Assembly (NCBI GenBank): GCA_018268395.1
Contig: JAFDWQ010000005.1
Location: forward strand, 186,001-250,000
Length of the DNA stretch: 64,000 nucleotides
Reading direction: 5' to 3'
Source of the DNA: Armatimonadota bacterium
GTDB taxonomy: Bacteria; Armatimonadota; Fimbriimonadia; Fimbriimonadales; Fimbriimonadaceae
In this document: in pieces, positions 16,658 through 25,925 of the stretch
Layout of the letters: the number at the start of each line of letters is the position of its first letter
Position numbering within the stretch: position 1 is the first letter of the stretch
The notes under the pieces: model-generated
What the model saw: only the letters and a program-made list of their open reading frames with translations
Told to the model about the DNA's origin: nothing
Database searches by the model: none
Program-made: the position numbers and the translations under genes

Positions 16658-17311
16658 ATGATGGCCGCGAGGAACGCACTGGGGTTGAACCTTCAGATGC
16701 CGGCAAAAAGCGCATCGATGGAGACGCGGCACGATCGCGACAGTGACGAGTCGCTCGTCGCCAGGGCCCGTGAAGGGGACTACAGCGCGTTCGAAGCCCT
16801 TTTCGAGCGCCACCGCGACCTCGTCTACCGCTTCGTCTATCAGATGACGAACCGGCGGGACGACGCCGAAGACTTGACCCAAGAGGTCTTCGTCAGGGCT
16901 CACCAGAACCTTCAGCGCTATCGGGACGAGGCCAAGTTCACGACGTGGCTCCTCCGCATCGCCACGAACCTGAGCACCGACCGTGCGCGGATGGTGCAAC
17001 GCCGGGCGGCCCTCGAGGCCCAGGAGTCCGGCTCACAAGGTGCGCTGGCCTGGATGACCGTCGGGAACGTCGACGATCCGGTGGAAAACCTCGAATCGGA
17101 CCGCAGGATCGCGGTGCTCCGACAGGCGCTGGCGGAGCTTCCGGACCATCACCGCAACATGATCGTGTTGCGCGACATCGAAGAAATGGACTACAAAGAC
17201 ATGGCCAGCCTTTTGAACTGCACCGTAGGCGGGGCCAAGCTCAGGGTGTTGAGGGCCCGCCGTGCCCTCCGCGACAAGGTGCTGAACCGGTCGAAGGAGC
17301 AGTCGCTGTGA
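16658..17311 (+). CDS. ECF-type RNA polymerase sigma factor (SigE/RpoE-like)
   Basis: 217 residues. Sigma region 2 runs from SALEALFERHRDLVYRFVYQM-like sequence through DDAEDLTQEVFVRAHQNLQRYRDEAKFTTWLLRIATNLSTDRAR; region 4 is LAELPDHHRNMIVLRDIEEMDYKDMASLLNCTVGGAKLRVLRARRAL, whose helix-turn-helix reads the -35 element. The start may be at 16658, 16697 or 16718; conserved sequence begins only after 16740. The next two genes, a single-pass protein and a PDZ protein, form an RpoE/RseA/DegS-like operon for envelope stress. Confidence 0.93.
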   Translation: MMAARNALGLNLQMPAKSASMETRHDRDSDESLVARAREGDYSAFEALFERHRDLVYRFVYQMTNRRDDAEDLTQEVFVRAHQNLQRYRDEAKFTTWLLRIATNLSTDRARMVQRRAALEAQESGSQGALAWMTVGNVDDPVENLESDRRIAVLRQALAELPDHHRNMIVLRDIEEMDYKDMASLLNCTVGGAKLRVLRARRALRDKVLNRSKEQSL

Positions 17312-18054
17312 AGGACAAGGACCGATTGATCGATGCGGCGTTCGACGGCGCCGTCCAAGACTTGCCGGCCCTCGGCCCGTCCGAAAACCGTGAACTCGAC
17401 CTGCTGAAAGGCCTGAAGAGGGATCTGGCGGCGTTGAAGGAGGTCCCGGAGTGCCAATTGACGGCCGACAGGGTCAAGAACGCCATCCTGGCGAGCCGCG
17501 CCGTCCCGGCCCGTTCGCCTGCCCGCTGGTTCTGGATCCCGACGGCAGCGGCCGCTGCGCTCGCCGTGATCGCGGTCACCCGCATGAACGGACTCCCCGA
17601 CGCCGTTCCTCAGGCCGGTCCGCCTCGCGCTACGTCTCCCGACGCCGGAACAGTGGCGTCCCGGGGGTCCGACCGTTCGAGCGCGCCGACCGGAGAAGCC
17701 GTCGCGATGACCTCGCCGGAACCCGTCATGGCCGACTTGCGGTCAGAAGGCTTCTCGCCGAAACTGGAAGACGTATCGTCGACGAGGCGCATCCGAATTC
17801 GGAGTTCGGCCCCTAAGCCGGCCGGTGCCGGCGAGGAAAGGACCGTGGTCGACGCCGTGAACCGTGTCGCGATGGCAGCGACGGGGACCACCCTCCGATC
17901 GACCGAACCGACCAGGCCGGAAGCGACGCCCGTTTCGGCCGACAAGCCGGAACCGGAGCCGGTCGTGGTCGTCTCTCCCGACTTGAACCCGGAGACCGGC
18001 GTCAGCGACGCCAAAGAGGTGAGCAGGCCCAAAGATGTTCTGTTCGGCGGTTAG
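17308..18054 (+). CDS. Putative anti-sigma factor, single-pass membrane protein
   Basis: 248 residues. GTG start at 17308 overlaps the sigma-factor TGA by four bases (GTGA), strong evidence of translational coupling. The cytoplasmic N-terminus (~75 residues, acidic helical) is followed by one membrane segment near 76-93 (WFWIPTAAAAALAVIAV) and a long Ser/Pro/Arg-rich periplasmic part. No zinc (ZAS) motif is visible. By position and topology it is probably the anti-sigma factor for the preceding sigma; sequence alone does not prove this. It overlaps the next gene by 20 bases. Confidence 0.75.
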   Translation: MKDKDRLIDAAFDGAVQDLPALGPSENRELDLLKGLKRDLAALKEVPECQLTADRVKNAILASRAVPARSPARWFWIPTAAAAALAVIAVTRMNGLPDAVPQAGPPRATSPDAGTVASRGSDRSSAPTGEAVAMTSPEPVMADLRSEGFSPKLEDVSSTRRIRIRSSAPKPAGAGEERTVVDAVNRVAMAATGTTLRSTEPTRPEATPVSADKPEPEPVVVVSPDLNPETGVSDAKEVSRPKDVLFGG

Positions 18055-19018
18055 TCTTTTCGTCGTCGCCCACGCGGTCGCGGCCGGCCAGCAGCAGGCG
18101 GCCCTTCAAGACCCGGTGTGGGAGAAGGTCAAGCCCGTCTTGGCCCGGATCGACGGGATCGGTCAACCGGCCGGCCTGGCCGTTTTGATCGACGCCCGCG
18201 GCTTCTTTCTGGCCCACCGGAGCGCCGTCCAGCTCGACGCGGTCGTGGGAACGATCAACGGACGTCTGGTCCCGATGACGCTGACGGCGGTCGACGAACA
18301 GACCCAACTCGCGCTCTTGCGGGCCGAAAACTGGCCGATTACAGGGCCAGAGCCTGTCAAGGTCACCGGCAAGCTCGCCCTCGGGAGCAAGGTCGTCGCC
18401 GCGACCCCGACCGGCCCGTTGCGGGGCGAACTCGTCCGAGACAACCGTATCGGGCAGATCAAACCGTCCCTCCGGTACGCCCCCCTCTCCGAGATCCGCC
18501 TCGAGTCCAATATCGCGCCCATCGGCGGCGCCCTTGTTTTCGATTCTTCGGCCCGGCTGGTGGGCGTCCTCGGAGCGACCCTCGTGTCCCCGGCGAACGT
18601 CGGCCAGAACACCCTGACCAAGACTTTCGACAGGGACGCCAAGCAGTCCAATTACGGTCCACAAGGAATGACCGTCGCTTACGCCCTAAGCCCGGCCGTC
18701 CTCGAGCGGGTGGTCCAGGGACTCTTGAGCCCGTCGCACAAAGTCCTTCATCCGAGCATCGGGGTGTTCTTCCGCTCCGGCCCGGAACCGGGCGCCCTCC
18801 TCGAAGAGGTCGTGGCGGGTTCGTCCGCGGACAAGGCAGGATTGAAAGTCGGCGACCTGGTCGTCGCTGTCGACGGAAAGCCTGTCCAAAGCCACGTGGA
18901 CTTCGCGATCGCCGTGTTCCAGTCGAACGTCGGTGACACGATGGAGCTGAAGGTCCGGCGCGCCGGCGTGGACTTGACCGTCAGGGTGCCCGTCGTGTCT
19001 CAGCAGTCGCTGTCTTGA
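18035..19018 (+). CDS. PDZ-domain protein with degenerate trypsin-like domain (HtrA/DegS-like, probably non-catalytic)
   Basis: 327 residues. N-terminal signal peptide (cleavage after about AHAVAAG), then a trypsin-like domain in which His (LAHRSAV) and Asp (VDEQTQLALLR) equivalents can be recognised, but the serine motif GNSGGP is replaced by APIGGALVF. The C-terminal PDZ domain (HPSIGVFF, GSSADKAGLKVGDLVVAVDGKPV) is intact. Third gene of the sigma/anti-sigma operon, so it may be a signal-sensing partner of the anti-sigma factor rather than a protease. It ends within the convergent recJ gene (19-base overlap). Confidence 0.83.
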   Translation: MFCSAVSLFVVAHAVAAGQQQAALQDPVWEKVKPVLARIDGIGQPAGLAVLIDARGFFLAHRSAVQLDAVVGTINGRLVPMTLTAVDEQTQLALLRAENWPITGPEPVKVTGKLALGSKVVAATPTGPLRGELVRDNRIGQIKPSLRYAPLSEIRLESNIAPIGGALVFDSSARLVGVLGATLVSPANVGQNTLTKTFDRDAKQSNYGPQGMTVAYALSPAVLERVVQGLLSPSHKVLHPSIGVFFRSGPEPGALLEEVVAGSSADKAGLKVGDLVVAVDGKPVQSHVDFAIAVFQSNVGDTMELKVRRAGVDLTVRVPVVSQQSLS

Positions 19019-20724
19019 ACGTCGATCAACGTCCAACGGACGGTCGACTTACCGTTGAACACGTTCTCTTCGATCGAGAAGACGGCGTCGACCTTGCAAC
19101 CGGGCTCGCGGGCTGAAAGCTCCTGACCGAAGCCGAAGGCCATGGCGTGCCGGATCCCCGAGTCCGTCCCCATGGTGACGCGGACGTGTTCGGGTTTCGA
19201 GGTCGGGACGACCGTCGACAACGTGACGCCGCGGCAGACGAACACTGGATCGGGGTTGCCGGTGCCGAACGGTTGCAGTCGGGACAGCTCTTCGTAACAC
19301 TCGGGACCGCATTCGTCGTGACTGAGTTCCGCATCGGCCTGGATCCGCCTCACGAAGTCTTCGGGCCGCAAATGCGCTCCGGCGTAAGTCTCTAGAGCCT
19401 CTTCGAGCTCGGTCAATCGGTCCGGAACGACGGAAAGGCCCGCTGCCATCGCGTGGCCCCCACCGCCAAGGACGATGCCGGACATGGCTCGGACGGCTTC
19501 GCCAAGATCGAATCCGGGGATCGAACGCGCCGAACCCCTCGCGACGCCGTCCTGCACCGAAAGGACGAACGCAGGTCGGCGGAACCGTTCGACAAGTCGA
19601 CCGGCGATGAGCCCGATGACACCGGGGTGCCAGGTCGCGTCGGAGACGAACACCGTGTTCCCAAGGGGCCGTTCCCGTCCCTCGACCATGGCGACGGCTT
19701 CGTCGACGCACCGGAGTTGTTCGGCGCGTCGGAGTTCGTTCACCCTGTCCAGCTCCTTCGCAAGGTCTTCGGCCTCGGTCGTGTCTTCGGTCAAGAGGAG
19801 GTCGAGCGCCGTGCTCGAGTCTTCGATCCGACCGACGGCGTTGATCCGGGGGCCGAGTTGGAACCCGACGTGTCTCGGTGTGAGCTTCGGCTTCGAGGTC
19901 AGGTCGCTGATCCGGAGCAACGCCTGGACCCCCTTTTTGTTGCTTTCTTTGAGGGACCGAAGGCCGTGAAAAGCGATCACGCGGTTCTCGCCCAGGAGCG
20001 GCATAACGTCTGCGACCGTCCCGAGGACGGCCAAGTCGAGGTACGCCCGGTAAAACGCTTCGGACTTATGGCCGAGTTCTTCGGTCAGTCCTGCACAAAG
20101 TTTGAGCGCGACCCCGACGCCCGAAAGTTCCGGCCATGGGTAGCGGGAGTCGGAACGGTGGGGGTTGACGACGGCGACGGCTTCGGGCAGGTCCTCTCCG
20201 ATTTGGTGATGGTCGGTCACGACGACCGTCATGCCCGCCTCGTTGGCGGCGCGGACTTGCTCATGGGCGCTGCTTCCGCAGTCGCAGGTCAAGAAGAGCT
20301 TGCAACCTTGCTCCGCGGCCCATCGCACGGCGTCCAGATGGATGCCGTACCCCTCTCGCATCCGGTGGGGCACGTGGGGGACGACGGTGCACCCGACGCG
20401 CTTCAGGAACCGTGTGAACAACGCCGCGCTCGTCACGCCGTCGACGTCGTAGTCGCCGTGGACATAGATCGTTTCGCCCCTCTCCTTGGCACCGAGGACG
20501 GCCCTGACGGCCGCTTCATAGTCGGGGAGCAGCGACGGCGGGTGCAGTTGATCGAGCGTCGGATCGAGGAACTTCTCGGCCGCGGCCGGATCGGTCAGAC
20601 CGCGTGCGACGAGGACGGCGGCGACGACCGGCAACAGGCCCAGTTCGTCCCTGAGTTTGCGTTCGGCGACAGGATCCCGTGCCGGAACCGCCCAGACCGC
20701 CCGCTCGGGCACCGTCGCGACCAT
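19000..20724 (-). CDS. recJ: Single-stranded-DNA-specific exonuclease RecJ
   Basis: 574 residues, normal length. 5'-3' ssDNA exonuclease for recombination and mismatch repair. DHH motifs are present: YVHGDYDVDGVTSAAL, FLTCDCGSSAHEQV, VVVTDHHQIGEDLPEAVAVVNPH, LAVLGTVADVMPL; DHHA1-type GGGGHAMAAGLSV and the C-terminal OB domain (LQPFGTGNPDPVF) follow. ATG at 20724 was chosen; TATCAT lies 6 bases upstream. Confidence 0.95.
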   Translation of the reverse strand: MVATVPERAVWAVPARDPVAERKLRDELGLLPVVAAVLVARGLTDPAAAEKFLDPTLDQLHPPSLLPDYEAAVRAVLGAKERGETIYVHGDYDVDGVTSAALFTRFLKRVGCTVVPHVPHRMREGYGIHLDAVRWAAEQGCKLFLTCDCGSSAHEQVRAANEAGMTVVVTDHHQIGEDLPEAVAVVNPHRSDSRYPWPELSGVGVALKLCAGLTEELGHKSEAFYRAYLDLAVLGTVADVMPLLGENRVIAFHGLRSLKESNKKGVQALLRISDLTSKPKLTPRHVGFQLGPRINAVGRIEDSSTALDLLLTEDTTEAEDLAKELDRVNELRRAEQLRCVDEAVAMVEGRERPLGNTVFVSDATWHPGVIGLIAGRLVERFRRPAFVLSVQDGVARGSARSIPGFDLGEAVRAMSGIVLGGGGHAMAAGLSVVPDRLTELEEALETYAGAHLRPEDFVRRIQADAELSHDECGPECYEELSRLQPFGTGNPDPVFVCRGVTLSTVVPTSKPEHVRVTMGTDSGIRHAMAFGFGQELSAREPGCKVDAVFSIEENVFNGKSTVRWTLIDVQDSDC

Positions 20725-20765
20725 CCCAAGATGATAGACGATTGTCGAGGGGTCTTTGTCCTGGG

Positions 20766-22658
20766 TCAGGGTCGGGCGGTCCGGTACACGCACGTGCCCG
20801 GTATCCCGGCGGCGGCCCTTTCTTGGACCGATCCCTTGAGGACGACCCAGAGGACCGCGCTTTCGCGGAGCGGAACCACGCCCTGCAGCCTTTCCAGCTT
20901 GGGTTTGACGAACTTCGCCCTGTCGACGTGGAAGCCTGCCGGCGAAAACGCGACGACGACGAGGTCGGCTTGTCGGTTCCGGACCGGGTGGGTGCGGCGC
21001 ACGGTGTAAACGGCCGTGACCTCAGGGTCTTCCTTGAGAACGGCGACAAGGGCGGCCCTTTGCTCTGGAGGGAGGTCGGCGGCAACGGAATGACCGTCGT
21101 TCTTCAAGTCCGAGAGCCACGCTTCGATCTCGTTCTCGGTCGCCATGCTGGCGCGGTAACGGTCGTACGCTTGAGCTTCCGCCTCCCAGTCGCCGGTCGA
21201 AGCGTAGTAACGGCAAAGGTTTTCCCATGCGGCCGCCTCGTGATCCGGGTCGTTGCTTGCTGCTTCGAGCAGGTCGATGCACCGGGGGTCGTCCACCGTC
21301 GCATAGAGGCCTCCGAGCCAGAGCTTCTGTTCGCAACCTTGGCTTCCAGCCCGGTAGGCGGCCATCGCCCAAGGCAGCGCGGCTCCGTTGCCATGGATCC
21401 GCCTCACGGCCCGTGCCTTGTCCCAAAGTTCGCTTTCTGGGGCGTCGGCATCAGGATGCTCGACGTCACTGTCGGAAAGCCGGGCCAAGTCTTCGCGCCA
21501 TTGGCGGACTTTCTCGGGCCACGTCGGTCCGATTTCTTCCGCGATCTTACGGTCGAACGCATGAAGACAGGCCACTTTGACGTCGGGCCTGAGCCAGGCG
21601 TCCAGGGCTGTTCCTTCGGACCGGGCCGTACACAAGGGGACCAGGTCGTGCCGCCCACTTTCGGCCCTGGGATCCAGACCAGGCTCGATCCGGGCGATCC
21701 GGTCGGCAGTGGACGGATGGGAGTCGTAGGGGCCCGTCTCTTTGTGCGCGATCCGCGTCACGGCACGATCGAAGGCCTCTGGTGTCGGCAGGGGCCATTC
21801 CGCGAGCCTCTGGAGAAAGTCCTCGGGAGGAGAATCGCGTGACGCCGCCTCGGGCCAGTACGTCTCTTGGAACGGCTCCAGCCAGAGGTCCGAGCCCGCT
21901 CTGATCCGGGTCAGGGCGCGGACGGTCGTTTCGTTTCCGGTCACTTGGGCGGCCAAAAGGTCTGCCTCGTGCTCGTTTTCGCGCCTCAATACGACCGTCA
22001 TGGCTTCCAAGCGGGGCAGATACCATCGCAAGAACGGCCGCATCGGAGCCCCGGAATAGCCCGTCTGGTCCGGCTGCATCAGGTTCCTCCACATCTGCAC
22101 GAGACGGTCGTTCGCGGCTCCGAACACGACGTCCCGACGGCAGTGGTGGGCGATCTCGTGGGCGAGGACGCTACGGGCTTCCTCTGGTGACAGGTAGAGA
22201 AGGAGCTCGACACCGAAGTGGAGCCGGATCTCCGCTCCAAACGTCGCGAACCTGAACGAAGCCGAAGCTCCGGCATTGAACGTCGTGTCCAAGTAGACCG
22301 CGTCCGGCGCCTTCGCCTTGAGGGCCAGCGCCGTGGCCCGAACGTCTTCATAGAGCCCAGGTGCGTCCTCTTCACTGAGTCTCTGGCCCTCAGTCGGGGG
22401 TTGGCGGACCGACATCGAGCGGACGACGACCACGGTCGCCAGCAGGATCGGCACGAGCAGGAACAAGGCCGGGCCGCGAACGATGACCGTCGCGACGGTC
22501 ATGAGGCAAAGGCAGGACAATAGGAGGATCAGATGGCCCGAATACGCCCAATATCCCAAGCGCACGAACCGGCGGACGCGGGCACGATAGGCGCGGGGAT
22601 CGCTCCTGTTCAGCTCGGACATCCGGTCGATCAAGGCCAGGTAGTCGCTCTGGGTCAA
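20766..22658 (-). CDS. M48-family membrane-anchored metallopeptidase
   Basis: 630 residues. Two membrane segments near residues 40-85 are followed by the zinc site HEIAHH (LAHEIAHHCRRD) with the third ligand in ENEHEADLLA, as in HtpX/Oma1-type peptidases. The remaining ~350 residues are helical, with TPR-like AWENLCRYYASTGDWEAEAQAYDRY. TTG start at 22658. Possible role in inner-membrane quality control (M48 family); substrates unknown. Confidence 0.85.
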   Translation of the reverse strand: MTQSDYLALIDRMSELNRSDPRAYRARVRRFVRLGYWAYSGHLILLLSCLCLMTVATVIVRGPALFLLVPILLATVVVVRSMSVRQPPTEGQRLSEEDAPGLYEDVRATALALKAKAPDAVYLDTTFNAGASASFRFATFGAEIRLHFGVELLLYLSPEEARSVLAHEIAHHCRRDVVFGAANDRLVQMWRNLMQPDQTGYSGAPMRPFLRWYLPRLEAMTVVLRRENEHEADLLAAQVTGNETTVRALTRIRAGSDLWLEPFQETYWPEAASRDSPPEDFLQRLAEWPLPTPEAFDRAVTRIAHKETGPYDSHPSTADRIARIEPGLDPRAESGRHDLVPLCTARSEGTALDAWLRPDVKVACLHAFDRKIAEEIGPTWPEKVRQWREDLARLSDSDVEHPDADAPESELWDKARAVRRIHGNGAALPWAMAAYRAGSQGCEQKLWLGGLYATVDDPRCIDLLEAASNDPDHEAAAWENLCRYYASTGDWEAEAQAYDRYRASMATENEIEAWLSDLKNDGHSVAADLPPEQRAALVAVLKEDPEVTAVYTVRRTHPVRNRQADLVVVAFSPAGFHVDRAKFVKPKLERLQGVVPLRESAVLWVVLKGSVQERAAAGIPGTCVYRTARP

Positions 22659-22687
22659 CGTCGGATTATGCGCCTCGGCCAGGTGCC

Positions 22688-22715
22688 GTGACCCCTCGAA
22701 GACCGTTGGTATACT
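22688..22715 (+). promoter_or_regulatory. Promoter of secDF
   Basis: GTGACC at 22688-22693 (4/6 to TTGACA), 16-base spacer, TATACT at 22710-22715. The predicted start leaves a ~33-base leader with GGAG at 22744-22747 before the TTG of secDF. Confidence 0.5.
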
Positions 22716-22754
22716 CGTTGCCCGGCCTTAACCTGCCTGACCTGGAGCCCCCAC

Positions 22755-25295
22755 TTGCAGTCACGAAGCATCCTGTTCCTCGTACTCGTCGTCGTCCTCG
22801 CCGGTCTCTCGGCATGGCGCGTCGCAAAGTGGCCGTTCACGTACGGTCTGGACGTCCAGGGCGGCCTCCGCCTCGTGTACCGGATGGACACGGAGCACAT
22901 GTCCAAGGAGGACCTCGGCCGCCAGGCGATGATCCAGAGCGATCTCGTCAAGATCCTGGACGGCCGCGCCCGCGGCACGCTGGGCGCCTCGGAACCCTCG
23001 GTGATGAGGAAAGGCGAGGACAGCTTCGTCGTCGAACTGCCGGGCATGACCGACATCGCCCGTGCGACCGAGATCATGAGCACGACCGCCAAGATCGAGG
23101 TCAAGTGGGCCAAGACGGTCGGAACGGACCTCTATCCCAACCGGCGGTACAAGCACGTCCCGAACCAGCGGGAGTCGGACAAGGTCAAGTACGAGACGTA
23201 CGTCAAGAGCAGCGACCCGTCCAAGGTGCTCGAACCTGGCGATCCCGATTACAAGGCGATGATCGCGAGTTGGGAGACGATCCTCGAGGGCAAGGACGTC
23301 GCAGGCGCGAGTCCGGAAGTGAGCGGCAACGGCAGCCATCCCAAATTCTTCTTCTCACCGTCCGGTGCGGCGAAGATGGAGCAATGGAGCCGGAAGTACA
23401 TGAACAAGCGCGAGAACATCGCGTTCGTCTTGGACGACCGGGTCCTCAACATGGCTTACGTCAAGGACGGCACCGTCCTCAGCGACGAGGCGTTCTTGGA
23501 CGGAACGTTCCCGGCCGGGTATGTCAACGATCTTTGCAACCTGGTCCGGTCCGGTTCGTTGCCTGTCGCCCTCGTACCGCTGAGTACCGAGAAGGTCGAC
23601 CCGACCATCGGCAAGCAAGCCCTGAACGAGATGGAGAAAGCGGGCGCGATCTCCTTCGCGATCGTCGGAGTCCTGCTCGTCATCTATTACGGCTTCCCCG
23701 GTGTCATCGCGTTCCTTGCGATGCTGCTGTACACCGTCTTCACGCTGGCCTTTTTGAACCTGATCAGCGCGACGATGAGCCTAGCCGCCATCGCCGCGTT
23801 CATCCTCTCGGTCGGCATGGCGGTCGATGCGAACATCCTCGTCTTCGAACGCCTTAAAGAGGAACTTCGGGAGGGGAAGGATCTGGCAAGGGCGACGAGC
23901 ATCGCCTTCAAACGGGCTTTGACCGCGATCATCGACTCGAACGCCTGTACGGTCCTGACGTGTGCGGTCCTGTACTTCTACGGGACGGGGCCGGTCAAAG
24001 GCTTTGCCTCGACGCTCGGCCTCGGCGTCTTCATCTCGTTCTTCACGGCGTTCGTCGTGACCCGCGTCCTGGTCCAAGGTTCGCAGGCGCTCGGAATCGG
24101 CCGGAACCCGAAGTGGTACGGCATGGGCAAGGGCTGGTTCTTGGAGCAGCAGAAGGACGACGCCACCCACCACCTTTTGAACATCATCGGGCGGACGAAG
24201 TTCTACTTCATCGTCTCCGCCGCCTTGATCATCCCGGGCCTGGTCTTCATCGGCTTGGGCGGGATCAAGCTCAACGTGGAGTTCCTGGGCGGCTATGAAG
24301 GCATGTACAAGCTGCCGGCCGGCCTGACGACCGACCAGATCCGCAAGAACCTTTCGTCTAAGGGGATCGAAGGCGTCAACATCAAGGGTGCCGATACGGA
24401 GAAGGGCAAAGTCGTCTACCTGACCGTCCCGCCGTTGAAGGACATGGCCGTCGGGGACAACTCCGCGAACGAGAGGATCGCGTCGGCGGCGGGACTGTCG
24501 ACGGAAGGATCGAGCTTCTCTGCGATCGGGCCCACTGTCCAGAAAGAGACGGTCAACAACGCGGTGATGGGCGTCGGGATCAGCTCGCTGTTGATCGCCG
24601 TCTACCTCGCGTTCCGGTTCGGCATCTCTGTCGGTGGCATCAGGAACGGCTTCAAGTTCGGCGCCTCGGCCGTCATCGCCCTGGTCCACGACGTCCTGTT
24701 CGTCATCGGCACCGCCGCGATCGTCGGTTACTTCCTGCACTGGGAGATCAGCGCGCTGTTCATCACGGCGATGCTGACCGTCATCGGCTTCTCCGTCCAT
24801 GACACGATCATCATCTTCGACCGCATCCGCGAGAACCTCAACCGCCAGCACAAGGGCGAGTCGTTCGAGCACCTGTGCGACAAATCGGTCACCCAGTCCG
24901 TCGCACGGTCGATCAACACGTCGATGTCGGCCGTCATCCCGCTTGCGGTCTTGATCGCGATCGGCACGCCGACCCCCGACCTGAAGTTCATGTGCCTTTC
25001 GATGCTCCTCGGGATCTCGATCGGTGCGTACAGCTCGATCTTCAACGCGACCCCGATCCTTTACATCTGGGACAAGATCGTCATGAAGAAGCGTGGCGAA
25101 GGCGCAGGCCTGATGGCCGAGGCGGCCCGCGAGATCAAGGTCAGGGCCCAAGCGGCGGCTACGGCCGCTGGCGCGATGCCGGCCGCCGCCACGGCGACCG
25201 GGGCGGCCACGGGAGCGGGGAGCGCCTACGGCCAGATCAAGCGCCGCTCGAGCGCGGTCGAGCAGTCCAAACGCGAGATCGACGACGAAGACTGA
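22755..25295 (+). CDS. secDF: Protein translocase subunit SecDF (fused)
   Basis: 846 residues: SecD and SecF joined in one polypeptide. SecD half: N-terminal TM, D1 motif GLDVQGGLRLVY, P1 periplasmic domain, then TM 2-6 from ISFAIVGVLLVIYYGFPG including MAVDANILVFERLKEELREG. SecF half starts near residue 470 (KFYFIVSAALIIPGLVFIGLGGIKLNVEFLGG) and has HDTIIIFDRIRENL. It uses the proton motive force to pull secreted proteins across the membrane. TTG start. The Ala/Thr-rich C-terminal tail is cytoplasmic. yajC is not adjacent; yajQ follows. Confidence 0.97.
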   Translation: MQSRSILFLVLVVVLAGLSAWRVAKWPFTYGLDVQGGLRLVYRMDTEHMSKEDLGRQAMIQSDLVKILDGRARGTLGASEPSVMRKGEDSFVVELPGMTDIARATEIMSTTAKIEVKWAKTVGTDLYPNRRYKHVPNQRESDKVKYETYVKSSDPSKVLEPGDPDYKAMIASWETILEGKDVAGASPEVSGNGSHPKFFFSPSGAAKMEQWSRKYMNKRENIAFVLDDRVLNMAYVKDGTVLSDEAFLDGTFPAGYVNDLCNLVRSGSLPVALVPLSTEKVDPTIGKQALNEMEKAGAISFAIVGVLLVIYYGFPGVIAFLAMLLYTVFTLAFLNLISATMSLAAIAAFILSVGMAVDANILVFERLKEELREGKDLARATSIAFKRALTAIIDSNACTVLTCAVLYFYGTGPVKGFASTLGLGVFISFFTAFVVTRVLVQGSQALGIGRNPKWYGMGKGWFLEQQKDDATHHLLNIIGRTKFYFIVSAALIIPGLVFIGLGGIKLNVEFLGGYEGMYKLPAGLTTDQIRKNLSSKGIEGVNIKGADTEKGKVVYLTVPPLKDMAVGDNSANERIASAAGLSTEGSSFSAIGPTVQKETVNNAVMGVGISSLLIAVYLAFRFGISVGGIRNGFKFGASAVIALVHDVLFVIGTAAIVGYFLHWEISALFITAMLTVIGFSVHDTIIIFDRIRENLNRQHKGESFEHLCDKSVTQSVARSINTSMSAVIPLAVLIAIGTPTPDLKFMCLSMLLGISIGAYSSIFNATPILYIWDKIVMKKRGEGAGLMAEAAREIKVRAQAAATAAGAMPAAATATGAATGAGSAYGQIKRRSSAVEQSKREIDDED

Positions 25296-25303
25296 ACGGT
25301 CAC

Positions 25304-25336
25304 CCGTGGCCCGCGACCGTCGGACGCGGGCCACGG
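25304..25336 (+). terminator. Strong hairpin after secDF
   Basis: A perfect 12-bp stem (CCGTGGCCCGCG at 25304-25315 with CGCGGGCCACGG at 25325-25336) and a 9-base loop, 8 bases after the secDF stop. There is no U-tract after it, so termination may be partial or factor-dependent. Confidence 0.6.
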
Positions 25337-25387
25337 CTTGTCCGGCCCTTGGTAGGGCCAGGATCCGACGAACAAGGTCAATCCCGT

Positions 25388-25882
25388 ATGGCAACCCAGG
25401 AATTCAGCTTCGACATCGTCTCCAAAGTCGACTTGGCCGAGGTCAAGAACGCCGTCAACCAGGCGCAAAAGGAACTGGAGAACCGCTATGACTTCCGGGG
25501 CACGGCGGCCAAGATCGACTTCGACGAAAAGGAAGTGTCGCTGACCGCCGACGACGAGTTCCGGATGGACCAGCTCAAGGACATCGTGTTCAGTAAGTTG
25601 ATCAAGCGTAACGTCGACGCCCGGAGCATCGAGTACGGCAAGCTCGAACCGGGGCCCGGAATCAGCGTCAAACAGAAGGTCACCTTCAAACAGGGTATCG
25701 AGCAGGACAAGGCGAAGTCGTTGGTCAAACAGATCAAGGACAAGGGGCTGAAGGTGAACGCCCAGATCCAGGGCGAGCAGCTCCGAGTCAGCGGAAAGTC
25801 CAAAGACGACCTTCAGAAGGCGATCACGTTCGTCAAGTCGCTCGACCTGGAGTTTCCGGTCGACTTCATCAACTATCGCTAA
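25388..25882 (+). CDS. yajQ: YajQ family nucleotide-binding protein (DUF520)
   Basis: 164 residues, standard length. MATQEFSFDIVSKVDLAEVKNA is the conserved start; FRGTAAKIDFDEKEVSLTADDEFRMDQLKDIV and the ending DLEFPVDFINYR match the two-ferredoxin-like-domain fold. Homologs bind cyclic di-GMP, tRNA or phage-associated nucleic acid; in Xanthomonas a c-di-GMP-responsive transcription regulator. Which ligand applies here is unknown. Confidence 0.95.
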   Translation: MATQEFSFDIVSKVDLAEVKNAVNQAQKELENRYDFRGTAAKIDFDEKEVSLTADDEFRMDQLKDIVFSKLIKRNVDARSIEYGKLEPGPGISVKQKVTFKQGIEQDKAKSLVKQIKDKGLKVNAQIQGEQLRVSGKSKDDLQKAITFVKSLDLEFPVDFINYR

Positions 25883-25925
25883 GGGCCGTCCGGTCGGAAG
25901 CGCCTTCGGTTAAAATGCGTGCGTC

